This document shows positions 50,301 to 57,730 of a stretch of DNA of 64,000 nt, piece after piece; within the stretch, counting starts at the first letter, position 1, and the number at the start of each line of letters is the position of its first letter. Source of the DNA: Alloscardovia criceti DSM 17774 (GTDB lineage Bacteria; Actinomycetota; Actinomycetes; Actinomycetales; Bifidobacteriaceae); assembly GCF_000376885.1 (NCBI RefSeq), contig NZ_AQXR01000009.1:1-64000 (forward strand). The letters are read 5' to 3'. Below the pieces are notes generated by a model that had not been told where the DNA came from, made no database searches, and was given only the letters and a program-made list of their open reading frames with translations. The translations under genes and the position numbers were made by a program.

Positions 50301-53300
50301 CTCACCAGCCGTAGAGGTATCCGGCGAAGTGGTCCATGCAGCGGTAGTGCCGGCAGGCAACTCATCAAGATTAGTAATCGTGGTGTTTGCATCTGGCAGA
50401 GTACCGTTCAATGGCACGGTCACATCCTTAGCCTGAGGATTATAAGCATCCTTCTGTGGCTTCGCGGTGACGGTGACTTCCACCTCATCCGTGGTGCCAT
50501 CTGGATAGGTGACTACGACTGTGCCCGTCTTGTCACCCGCAGTAGAAGTGTCCGGAGCGCCATCCTTCCACTCATAGGTGGTGCCAGCCGGGAGATCATC
50601 CTTATTGGCAATGCCATCGGAAGCCACAGGTGTGGTACCTGCAGTCACTTCGATTGGCTGAGCGGTAGGCGTATAAGCATCTGCAGCGTCGCCATAGCTC
50701 AGGGTGACGGTAGCAGTATCTGTAGAACCATCCGCGTAGGTGACCACCATAGGCATTGGCAAATTCTTACCATTGCTTGGAATGGTTACACCATCAGCCA
50801 GCTTAGTGCTTGTGACTACACCATCGGCAGGTTCTGGGCTGATGTTGACCTTAGCTGCCAAGGCTTCTTCTGTGACCTTCGTGCCATAGTCAACCGACAA
50901 ACTGCCACCCGTAGCTTCGTACTTAGCAGCATCCTTACGGTTATCTGTGACGGTGACAGTGACAGGAACCTCATCGGTAGTGCCATCTGGGTAGGTGACT
51001 ACAACCGTGCCGGTCTTCTCACCAGCAGTAGAAGTGTCTGGAGCTCCGTCCTGCCACTCGTAAGTGGTGCCAGCCGGGAGAGCATCCTTGTTGGCAATGC
51101 CTTCTGAAGCAGATGGCGTGGATCCCAGATCAGCAGCAATCTCTTGTGCCTCAGGCGTATACGCATCCGAAGCATCGCCGTAGCTCAGCTTGACGGTTAC
51201 GGTATCCGTAGTCTTATCAGCGTAGGTTACGACGAACACAACGGCGTTATTCTTACCCGAAGTTGGGATGGTTACACCATCGGCGAGCGCGATTGAGTAC
51301 GAATTGTCGGCAGGTGCTTCACCGGTGAAGGTGATCTTGGCCTTGAGCTCATCCTCTGTGGCGGTCTGTCCGTAAGGCTTTGTCAGTTCGCCGCCCTGAG
51401 CATCGTACTTGTTGGAGTCCGCGCGGGTGTCCAAAACGTTCACCTTGACTGGTACTTCATCGGCAGTGCCGTCAGAGTACGTGATGACAACGGTGGCGTC
51501 CTTTTCGCCTACGGTGGAGGTGTCAGGAGCGCTGTCCTTCCACTCGATGCTAGAGACCTCGGTCAGCTCGGTTGGGTTTGCAATAGCTGTGGAAGCAGAT
51601 GGAGCATCACCATTGAGCACGGCGGTAACGTCTTGTCCCTGTGGGTTGTTGCGTTCTGCATCCGTACCGAAGATGACGCGCATTGGCACGGTATCGGTGG
51701 AGTCATCTGCATAAGTGACCACCATATCTACGGTGTTAATGCCGGAGGTTGGTAGTTCTTCGCCATCGAGTAGTGCAACGCTCTTCACATCGCTTGCATT
51801 GGCAAGTTCTGGTGAGTATGCGATGTTGTTTTGCAACTCTTCGAGGGTTACGGAACCCTCCATTGGCTTGCGGATGACTTCTTTCGCGGATGTCGTGTAC
51901 TTTTCTGTAGCTGTGCCGAATGCTACTGCTACGTTCACATTTTCAGACGAGCCATCCTTGTAGGTGACAACCATAGGAACCATGTTAATCTTGCCTGCTG
52001 TAGGCAGGTTGTCTGGATCTACTGGAGCGATGGTGCCTACGGCGCTCTTGTCTGGGGTGACGGTGACTGCATTCGCTAGTTCGTCTGCGGTGAGCGTGGA
52101 GCCGTATTCCTTTTCGATGGCGCCACCGGTTGCGGTGTACTTTTCAGCAGCTGTCTGGTAGGACAGGGTGACAGTGACGTCATCCGTAGAACCATCTGGA
52201 TAGGTGATGACGAGTGGAATATCGTTATCGATACCGCTGGTTGGAATGCTTGCGCCGTTTGCGAGTGCGACAGTTGGCGTTACGCCATCTGCGAGCTCAG
52301 GGTCATAGGTAATGGTTGCGGACAAATCATCCAGCGTTGCCATTTCGCCATATCCCTTGGTGAGGGAACCGCCGCGAGCGCTGTAGGTTTGAGCCTGGGT
52401 AGCGTTTTCGGTGACTGCAATGTTGATCGTCACCTTATCTGTGGAGCCATCAGGGTAGGTGACCACGATAGTGGCTGGCACCTCGCCTTCATTGCTCAAG
52501 TCTGGGGTGGTTTCCCATGTATAAGTGGTACCATCCGGCAGGTCAGACTTGTTGGTAATCAAAGTGGCAGGATCTGGTGCAGTATCGCCTGGTTTGGCAA
52601 CTGTATCCTTACCAATTGGCTCATACTGGTCAGCTTGGTTTTCCACGATGGTAATGACGGTGCCTGTGGAGGTGTTTACGCCCTTAGGATCGGAGCCCAC
52701 CAGCACAGCCTTGGTTACATTCGATGGAATGGTATTTGCTGGAATGCTGAGCGTAAAGGCGCCGGATTCCAAATCGTTGAGCGGGATGCTGTAGGTCGCG
52801 TAAACGGTACCATTTGCCGTTTCTGTGCCGTCCGCTTCCGCCTGGACGAGTTTGACGATGGCATTGCCCGCCGCCTCGTTGGTGGCGTGAATCTTCTGCG
52901 TGGTATCTGCAGGATTGTCATACACCGTCTTTGGCATAGTGCCCGTGATGGTGCTATCTGCAGAGCGAATCAGCGTGGTGGTTTGAGTAGTTGGTTCGTT
53001 GACCTTGTACTGGCCGCCATCTGTACCGACCGTGTTGTCATCGTACAGTTCCTGAGGATCTGGTACGCCATCGCCATCCGTGTCCACGTTCGTGTTGTTA
53101 TAACCAAAAGCAAACTCGACAAAGTCGAAGATGCCGTCGTTATCCGTATCATTCGACTGCACATACGAGTTTGCGTAGGAATTGGTCAGAACCTTAGGCG
53201 TGGCACCATTATCTGCTTTACCAACCAAGCCGCCGAAGATGTACTTATTTTGGTAATCTGCGACCAAATCAGACTGGAAGTTCAGTGTCTTTCCATCTTC

Positions 53301-54455
53301 TTGCACGAGCTTCTTGACGGTTTCGGTAAATTCTTTTAGCGATACCCCATCCTTGAGCTTATAAGAGATGGTGTAGCTTCGTGGCTGTCCAAGCGTACCC
53401 CAGAACACATCATTGGTGTTATCGCGCGCTTTATTTAACTGGGCAAGCGTCAGATCATCGCCATACTGCGCAATAGACAGTGCGGAATCCGTGCCCGTAT
53501 CGACTCTTCCATCCGCAGTCGTGTTGATGGACCACTTGGTACGGCCGGTATCTACGTACTTACCTTGAGCATCGGAATTGTAGAGCTGCGTACCCGTAGT
53601 ATCAATGAATGGCAGTAACTCTTCCGGAATTTGCTCACGAATGTAAACAACCCAACCGTAATCCGTCTGCAAGTAGTTTTCTGTAGGCTTGACGGTATGG
53701 ACCGAGTTGATGCGCATCGTGGTTGGATCCATCACGATAAGATCAGAGACGCCGCCGCCGACTGGCGAGTCAGAGAACTCGTTGTCTTTCTCATTGACCA
53801 GATCTGGATTGTTTTGTTGGATAAATCCGGTAGAAACAGCATCACTTGCGATGGCACCGTCGCCTTTAATCCACACGGATTCGAAATTCAGTTTCTCATC
53901 AGCGAGACCCAACGATTCAAGTGTCGCGCCATTTTTGAGCTTAATCGTCAGCATATGCTGAAGCGCACTACCAGCAGGTCCAGGACGAACGCCACCAGTT
54001 ACTGCGATAGGAACTGCCCACGTCGCACCATCAAAATATTTTTGGAGGTATGCGCCTGAGTCTTTGACCTGAATCGTGTCGATCTGCTTATAGAATTCAT
54101 CTTCCATAAAGCTGAGCACATACTTACCAGCCCACTCATTCGTGGTGCTGGTTCCCCAGCCAGTAATACCATCGGCCCATTTAACAATTTCGAGCGTGAT
54201 AGTGCCATCGGAATTCACACCAATGTAATTGGTCTTGGAATACCGAAGGTCGGAATCCTCGATACCGGTTGCGGAATAGTGGGTTTCTGTATCGATTGCT
54301 CGGGTAGACGTACCATCAGCAGCAAACGCTGCCCCAATACCTCCGACTCCTATTGCGCCAACTAATGCAAGAGCCGACAGCCCTGCAATAATTCGACGCC
54401 CTCCCCCTGCAATCTTGAAGATTGCTGCACTATGTGCATTCTCTTTCGGTCTCAT
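47370..54455 (-). CDS. giant Rib-repeat surface protein with LVDTG anchor
   Basis: 2361 residues. ATG at 54455 has TTAGGAG 9 nt upstream; the TTG at 54464 is too close to it. A long signal peptide (IAGLSALALVGAIGVGGIGAAFAA) ends near residue 46. Residues 50-430 are a unique domain, possibly the ligand-binding head. A TSP3-type calcium motif follows (DTDNDGIFDFVEF, DTDGDGVPDPQEL). After about 150 more residues come roughly 21 Rib/YPDG repeats (PAGTTYEWKDGAPDTSTAG, VVTYPDGTTDEV) of 70-83 residues in two types. An Asn/Gly/Gln-rich wall spacer, LVDTG, a hydrophobic helix and ARKRRDEE complete the sorting signal. Rib repeats form stiff stalks that project a head domain. No ligand can be inferred. 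Confidence 0.88.
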   Translation of the reverse strand: MRPKENAHSAAIFKIAGGGRRIIAGLSALALVGAIGVGGIGAAFAADGTSTRAIDTETHYSATGIEDSDLRYSKTNYIGVNSDGTITLEIVKWADGITGWGTSTTNEWAGKYVLSFMEDEFYKQIDTIQVKDSGAYLQKYFDGATWAVPIAVTGGVRPGPAGSALQHMLTIKLKNGATLESLGLADEKLNFESVWIKGDGAIASDAVSTGFIQQNNPDLVNEKDNEFSDSPVGGGVSDLIVMDPTTMRINSVHTVKPTENYLQTDYGWVVYIREQIPEELLPFIDTTGTQLYNSDAQGKYVDTGRTKWSINTTADGRVDTGTDSALSIAQYGDDLTLAQLNKARDNTNDVFWGTLGQPRSYTISYKLKDGVSLKEFTETVKKLVQEDGKTLNFQSDLVADYQNKYIFGGLVGKADNGATPKVLTNSYANSYVQSNDTDNDGIFDFVEFAFGYNNTNVDTDGDGVPDPQELYDDNTVGTDGGQYKVNEPTTQTTTLIRSADSTITGTMPKTVYDNPADTTQKIHATNEAAGNAIVKLVQAEADGTETANGTVYATYSIPLNDLESGAFTLSIPANTIPSNVTKAVLVGSDPKGVNTSTGTVITIVENQADQYEPIGKDTVAKPGDTAPDPATLITNKSDLPDGTTYTWETTPDLSNEGEVPATIVVTYPDGSTDKVTINIAVTENATQAQTYSARGGSLTKGYGEMATLDDLSATITYDPELADGVTPTVALANGASIPTSGIDNDIPLVITYPDGSTDDVTVTLSYQTAAEKYTATGGAIEKEYGSTLTADELANAVTVTPDKSAVGTIAPVDPDNLPTAGKINMVPMVVTYKDGSSENVNVAVAFGTATEKYTTSAKEVIRKPMEGSVTLEELQNNIAYSPELANASDVKSVALLDGEELPTSGINTVDMVVTYADDSTDTVPMRVIFGTDAERNNPQGQDVTAVLNGDAPSASTAIANPTELTEVSSIEWKDSAPDTSTVGEKDATVVITYSDGTADEVPVKVNVLDTRADSNKYDAQGGELTKPYGQTATEDELKAKITFTGEAPADNSYSIALADGVTIPTSGKNNAVVFVVTYADKTTDTVTVKLSYGDASDAYTPEAQEIAADLGSTPSASEGIANKDALPAGTTYEWQDGAPDTSTAGEKTGTVVVTYPDGTTDEVPVTVTVTDNRKDAAKYEATGGSLSVDYGTKVTEEALAAKVNISPEPADGVVTSTKLADGVTIPSNGKNLPMPMVVTYADGSTDTATVTLSYGDAADAYTPTAQPIEVTAGTTPVASDGIANKDDLPAGTTYEWKDGAPDTSTAGDKTGTVVVTYPDGTTDEVEVTVTAKPQKDAYNPQAKDVTVPLNGTLPDANTTITNLDELPAGTTAAWTTSPDTSTAGEKSGVITVTYPDGSTEDVTVSVKVGTDADAYTPTAQQVTVQTGADVPDAKSGIENAADLPDGTTYEWVKDPDTSTAGESTAFVKVTYPDNSSDIVEVPIKVGSDADLYDPQAKDDILVPVNGDVPTASDTIKNWGDLPSGTTAEWTETPDTSKAGNTTGTVTVTYPDGSKDTVTVPVKVGKDNDIYEVELRDTIYTPIGTVPDAAGTQTVTGDDSDVPAGTTFAWKEDPDVSKAGTVKATVVVTFPDNSTYEKEISVVVSDPRPASIKYNPQGGTVTKPYGQTATLKDLTDQVTFTGDDKPEANDYRIKLADKVTIPSSGKNNAVVLVVDYWDGTSDTVTVTLSYADAADSYTPEVAPIATDLGETPAASDGIANKDDLPDGTTYEWKDGAPDTSDAGEKTGTVVVTYPDGTTDEVDVTVNVTDNRTDATKYDATAEALNVPYGTKVTEEALAAKVSISPTPAEGVVKSIKLAEGTSIPTNGKNVAVQMVVTYADGSTDAVSVPLTYGDASDAYTPTAQGIEVTAGTAPVASDGIANKDDLPAGTTYEWKDVAPDTSTAGEKTGTVVVTYPDGTTDEVAVTVTVKTMSDAYDPQGQEVKVDTGKDLPDAKDGVKDADKLPDGTTVTWDEPKPDTTKPGSTTGTVTITYPDGSKDTVTVPVKVGTDAEAYNPEAQAIEVKKGDATPDARDGIKNAGDLPDGTTFEWVTEPDTSKPGTSTSQVKVTYPDGSSDTVDVTVKITSDADAYTAIGQDVKVDKGAQLPDASNAIKNLADLPQGTTVEWKNAPDTTEAGFKKGSVLVTFPDGSTQEVEVNVKVGSDADIYNPEGKDITTKPGDKTPNPSDAIGNLDDLPAGTVIDWTKTPDTSKPGTSEGTVRITYPDGSSEEITVKVTVEDTDNGNNGQNGQNGQNDQNGNDANGNGNKGNAGNNVPTSNTGKYRSTALVDTGANVVAIAVATLGFIAFGWMALAARKRRDEE
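47600..51410 (-). repeat. duplicated eight-repeat block in the Rib stalk
   Basis: Repeats 6-13 (about 51410-49500) and 14-21 (about 49500-47600) follow the same order of subtypes. Both begin with GGxxTKPYGQTAT and then alternate EWKDGAPDTS-type and YGTKVTEEALAAKV-type units. The period is about 1.91 kb, and DNA of matching units such as 9 and 17 is nearly identical. Boundaries are approximate. Confidence 0.7.
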
Positions 54456-54519
54456 TTTTTCCAACTCCTAAACTTTCAGGAAATTAATATGAGATTTAAT
54501 TTTGCATACTGCACTTTCT

Positions 54520-54548
54520 ATTGTAATGTTTTGTTTTCGTGTGTCCAA
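54520..54548 (-). promoter_or_regulatory. promoter of the LVDTG giant protein gene
   Basis: On the minus strand TTGGAC (54548-54543) and TACAAT (54525-54520) are separated by exactly 17 nt, about 65 nt before the start codon. Confidence 0.7.
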
Positions 54549-54904
54549 AAATGGGGATACCGAGAGAAAGATGACACACGTAATGCGATTTCAAGCCATT
54601 GTGTCTCCGTAGAAGCCCGAAAATACAATCCTTACGGAGCTTTTATGACGGGAGCACTCATAACGTGAAATCTATAAGAATCATCATGTATGAGCCGAAA
54701 CATGCGTAAAAATTCTATTATTCCTACAACAAATAATGAGATATTTTATGAGTGTTCTACAAGAGTTTTTTGAGATGATTCGTTGTGGGATTGCTAAATT
54801 TTTCTAAGAACCATGTAAAAATTATTTACACCCCGGACTTCTTCCCGTATGGTTTTCCTTTTCCACATCGGCTATACAGGTCCGCAGAGACTCCTCTATT
54901 CACA

Positions 54905-54937
54905 AAAATCCTCTCGAAAGACATTTCAAGAGGATTA
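54905..54937 (-). terminator. terminator of the tRNA-Gly gene
   Basis: On the minus strand AATCCTCTTGAAA pairs with TTTCGAGAGGATT, followed by TTTG. It starts 6 nt after the tRNA. Confidence 0.75.
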
Positions 54938-54942
54938 ATTCG

Positions 54943-55013
54943 AGCGAATGACGGGAGTCGAACCCGCCTCTAGAGCTTGGGAAGCTCTCGTTCTACCGAT
55001 GAACTACATTCGC
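54943..55013 (-). tRNA. tRNA-Gly (anticodon CCC)
   Basis: A 71-nt cloverleaf. Acceptor GCGAATG pairs with CATTCGC. The D arm is GTTCATCGGTAGAAC. The anticodon arm AGAGC-TTCCCAA-GCTCT gives anticodon CCC, and the T arm is GCGGG-TTCGACT-CCCGT. The CCA end is not encoded. A hairpin terminator follows. Confidence 0.94.
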
Positions 55014-55101
55014 GATTTCGTGCTTCTAAAGTGCACACGAAGCACCAGATAAGTGTACCACGCCTCAGGACGGAATCCAGCGAAGTATCACGCCAGCTCT
55101 C

Positions 55102-56055
55102 CTACGACTGCCGGTAAGGTGTCTGCTGGAAAGGCTGACCCTGATCATATGAGCCGTAACTAGTACCCATAAACGGCGTTTGGCCCATATCTGCTGCCAT
55201 TTGCTGCAAACGAGCAATGCGCTCAGCTGTTGGCGGATGAGTAGAAAACAGACGGTTGATATCTGCAGCGCGGAACGGACTTGCAATCATCGAAGCAGAC
55301 ATATTCTCGGTAGCTGCAGTCTTGCGCAAAGGCGCGGTCTGCACACCCCGCTCGATTTTGGCCAGCGCCGATGCCAAAGCGAGAGGATCTTCACTCAGCG
55401 TAGAGCCATCCTCATCCGCGTCAAATTCGCGCGTACGAGAAATGGCCATCTGAATCAGGCTTGCGCCAATGGGAGCGAGGATTAAAGCCAACAAACCGCC
55501 AATGGCTGCAAACGGGCCATTATCGCGGCTATCTCGGGAGGAACCAAAAAACCGCATGGAGTATGCCAAGTACGTGATGACCATAGACATAGCAGAAGCA
55601 ATGGCCGAGGTAAGGATATCGCGATTGTACACATGCATGAGCTCGTGGCCGAGCACACCGCGAATTTCCCGATCGTCAAGCAGATTCAAAATGCCCTGCG
55701 TGCAGCACACGGCAGCATGCTTCTCGTTGCGCCCCGTAGCAAAAGCATTCGGAGACATCGTAGGCGCCACGTAAATGCGTGGCATAGGCTTGCCGGCCTT
55801 CTGAGCCAGTTCGCGCACGATAGCGTAGAGCTGTGGCTGCTCCTGCTCACTCACCGCCACGGCTTGCATCGAAGCGAGCGCGAGTTTATCCGAAAACCAG
55901 TAGCTACCGAAGGTCATAGCCACGGCGATGGCCACATAAAAACCGAGCGTGCTCACCGATCCGCTGGCAAAATACCAGACGAGAAAAATAAGCACCCACA
56001 TAAAGCTAAAAAGCGCTAAAGTTTTGAGACCATTGGCATGTCCGCGAATCTTCAT
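55102..56055 (-). CDS. htpX: membrane zinc metalloprotease HtpX (M48 family)
   Basis: A 317-residue protease of the cytoplasmic membrane that takes part in quality control of membrane proteins. Two N-terminal helices lie at about 11-31 and 36-53. The zinc motif HELMH is at 137-141, followed by a pair of hydrophobic segments at 148-168 and 183-204. The third zinc ligand is Glu210 in TREFDADEDG. The C-terminal 40 residues are Gln/Gly/Tyr-rich. Length is near the family's norm. GGGAGG precedes the ATG. It lies 66 bp after the ferredoxin reductase gene on the same strand and may be co-transcribed with it. Confidence 0.93.
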   Translation of the reverse strand: MKIRGHANGLKTLALFSFMWVLIFLVWYFASGSVSTLGFYVAIAVAMTFGSYWFSDKLALASMQAVAVSEQEQPQLYAIVRELAQKAGKPMPRIYVAPTMSPNAFATGRNEKHAAVCCTQGILNLLDDREIRGVLGHELMHVYNRDILTSAIASAMSMVITYLAYSMRFFGSSRDSRDNGPFAAIGGLLALILAPIGASLIQMAISRTREFDADEDGSTLSEDPLALASALAKIERGVQTAPLRKTAATENMSASMIASPFRAADINRLFSTHPPTAERIARLQQMAADMGQTPFMGTSYGSYDQGQPFQQTPYRQS

Positions 56056-56121
56056 ACATCCTCCCTGTTCGCGCGCATTTGGTTACAATTTTTCGGCATA
56101 AAGCTAAAACGCCGCCGCTTT

Positions 56122-57552
56122 TTACTCGTTGCCATACGCAATTTGACGCAGCTGATCCGCATTGATGACCTTGATATGCTCACGCCCCACCTGTGCACCC
56201 ATGTCGCGTTCAAACTTGTCCACGCGCTGCCATGCCACATAGTCGAGCGGCTTGATTCCCTTGTCCGACAAAATTTGCGCGATATCATCCTCTGGCTGCG
56301 GCGCAATGCGTCCGTGAGACTCGGACTGTGCCCAGTCGGCGAGCAGATTTTCTACTGTTTCCAACGCATCTGACTTAGTAGAGCCAATCAATCCTACAGG
56401 TCCGCGCTTCGCCCAACCGGTAGCATATACAAAAGGCATACCAGCAATGCGTCCGCCCGCATTTTCGAGGGTATATGCCTGCTCATCGTAAGGAATGCCC
56501 GGCACTTGAGCCGGCTTGTAGCCAATAGCATGATACACGGCCTGCACAGGGATAGTTTCAAATTCTCCCGTGCCACTCATCGTGCCATCCGCAGCCGTGC
56601 GCGTTTTTTCGATTTTTACTGCGCTGACTGTGCCGCTATCATCGTTGTCCGTCAGGATTTCCACTGGATTTGCGTTGAAGTGCAAGAAGAAACGACGCTG
56701 TGCAGGTTTTCCTTCAAAGTCCGTATTTTTCTCCATCATTTCAAGGCTCATTTCGCGCACTAGCACGAGTTCATCGACCATCTGTCGCGTCAGCTTGTCT
56801 TTGCTTGCCTCTTCCATGTGTTCATCAGTCAGCACTTCAGGGCTGAAGTCTGCTTCATCCGTGACGATTTGTACGCCTGGTAATGCTTCGAGTTCGCGCA
56901 ATTCTTGTACAGAAAACTTTGCATGGGTAACGTCACGGCGGATGAAGACATGCACGTCTTTTGCCTTGTTCGCAGCTAAGCCGTCATAGACGTTCTGCGG
57001 AATATCCGTATGGAGCAAATCATCTGGATAGCGCACCAATAGGCGGGAGATATCCATAGCCACGTTGCCACCACCCAGCACAGCCACCTGCTGAGCTTCG
57101 AGCGGCCACTGTGGGCTAGCCGTTGGGTAGCCGTCATACCACTCCACAAAGCGAGCTGCACCATACACGCCTGCCGCCTGCGCTCCGGCGATCTCCAATG
57201 GTCGATCGTCTACTGCGCCGGTAGCAAAAATCACTGCATCATAGCGAGGCTTTAAATCGTCCAAAGTAATATCGCGACCAAATTCCACATCGGCGAGCAA
57301 ACGAATCTTTGGGTTATTCAAAGTCTTTTCCAAAGCGCCAATAATGTACTTAATAGCAGGATGATCCGGTGCCACACCATAGCGCACCAAGCCAAAAGGC
57401 ACGGGCAATTTTTCAAAAATATCAATCTGAGCTGTAGCATCTGCTCCAAAGCCCAGTTCTTCGCGCTTTTCTTCAATTTGACGCAACAAAATATCAGACA
57501 CGTACACGCCTGCAGGGCCTGCGCCGATAACAGCTACTTTAAAATCTCTCAT
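56122..57552 (-). CDS. fprA: ferredoxin-NADP+ reductase, FprA/adrenodoxin-reductase type
   Basis: A 476-residue flavoprotein. The FAD-binding motif is VIGAGPAGVYVSD near the N-terminus. KLPVPFGLVRYGVAPDHP is a diagnostic stretch of the adrenodoxin-reductase/FprA group. The NADP motif is VLGGGNVAMDISR, and FVYATGWAKRGPVGLIGSTK near the end contacts both cofactors. It transfers electrons between NADPH and a ferredoxin or similar carrier; the partner is not encoded here. The ATG at 57552 has GGAAG upstream. It starts about 140 bp after the htrA terminator and precedes htpX. No truncation is seen. Confidence 0.92.
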   Translation of the reverse strand: MRDFKVAVIGAGPAGVYVSDILLRQIEEKREELGFGADATAQIDIFEKLPVPFGLVRYGVAPDHPAIKYIIGALEKTLNNPKIRLLADVEFGRDITLDDLKPRYDAVIFATGAVDDRPLEIAGAQAAGVYGAARFVEWYDGYPTASPQWPLEAQQVAVLGGGNVAMDISRLLVRYPDDLLHTDIPQNVYDGLAANKAKDVHVFIRRDVTHAKFSVQELRELEALPGVQIVTDEADFSPEVLTDEHMEEASKDKLTRQMVDELVLVREMSLEMMEKNTDFEGKPAQRRFFLHFNANPVEILTDNDDSGTVSAVKIEKTRTAADGTMSGTGEFETIPVQAVYHAIGYKPAQVPGIPYDEQAYTLENAGGRIAGMPFVYATGWAKRGPVGLIGSTKSDALETVENLLADWAQSESHGRIAPQPEDDIAQILSDKGIKPLDYVAWQRVDKFERDMGAQVGREHIKVINADQLRQIAYGNE

Positions 57553-57633
57553 GTGCTTCCATCTATAAGCTATCTGTTTATTTTCTGCCCTCTAGCTTAT
57601 AGGAAAGGGCATGAAAAGGGAATGAATATATAA

Positions 57634-57691
57634 AAGCCTTACTGCCTATCCACATGCAATGGCATGACAACTGGAGAGCGCAGTAAGGCTT
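57634..57691 (-). terminator. terminator of the HtrA protease gene
   Basis: AAGCCTTACTGC pairs perfectly with GCAGTAAGGCTT around a long partly paired loop, followed by TTTATATATT on the minus strand, 40 nt after the stop codon. Confidence 0.85.
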
Positions 57692-57730
57692 GAGTACCCA
57701 TTCGTTATACGGTGAGCTTTAGTTTTATTT

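Larger units (their letters stand above)
54456..54942. other. intergenic region upstream of the LVDTG giant protein gene
   Basis: 487 bp, AT-rich. It holds a good promoter for the giant gene (54520-54548) at one end and the tRNA-Gly terminator at the other. Between 54560 and 54900 I see nothing I can name. Confidence 0.7.
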
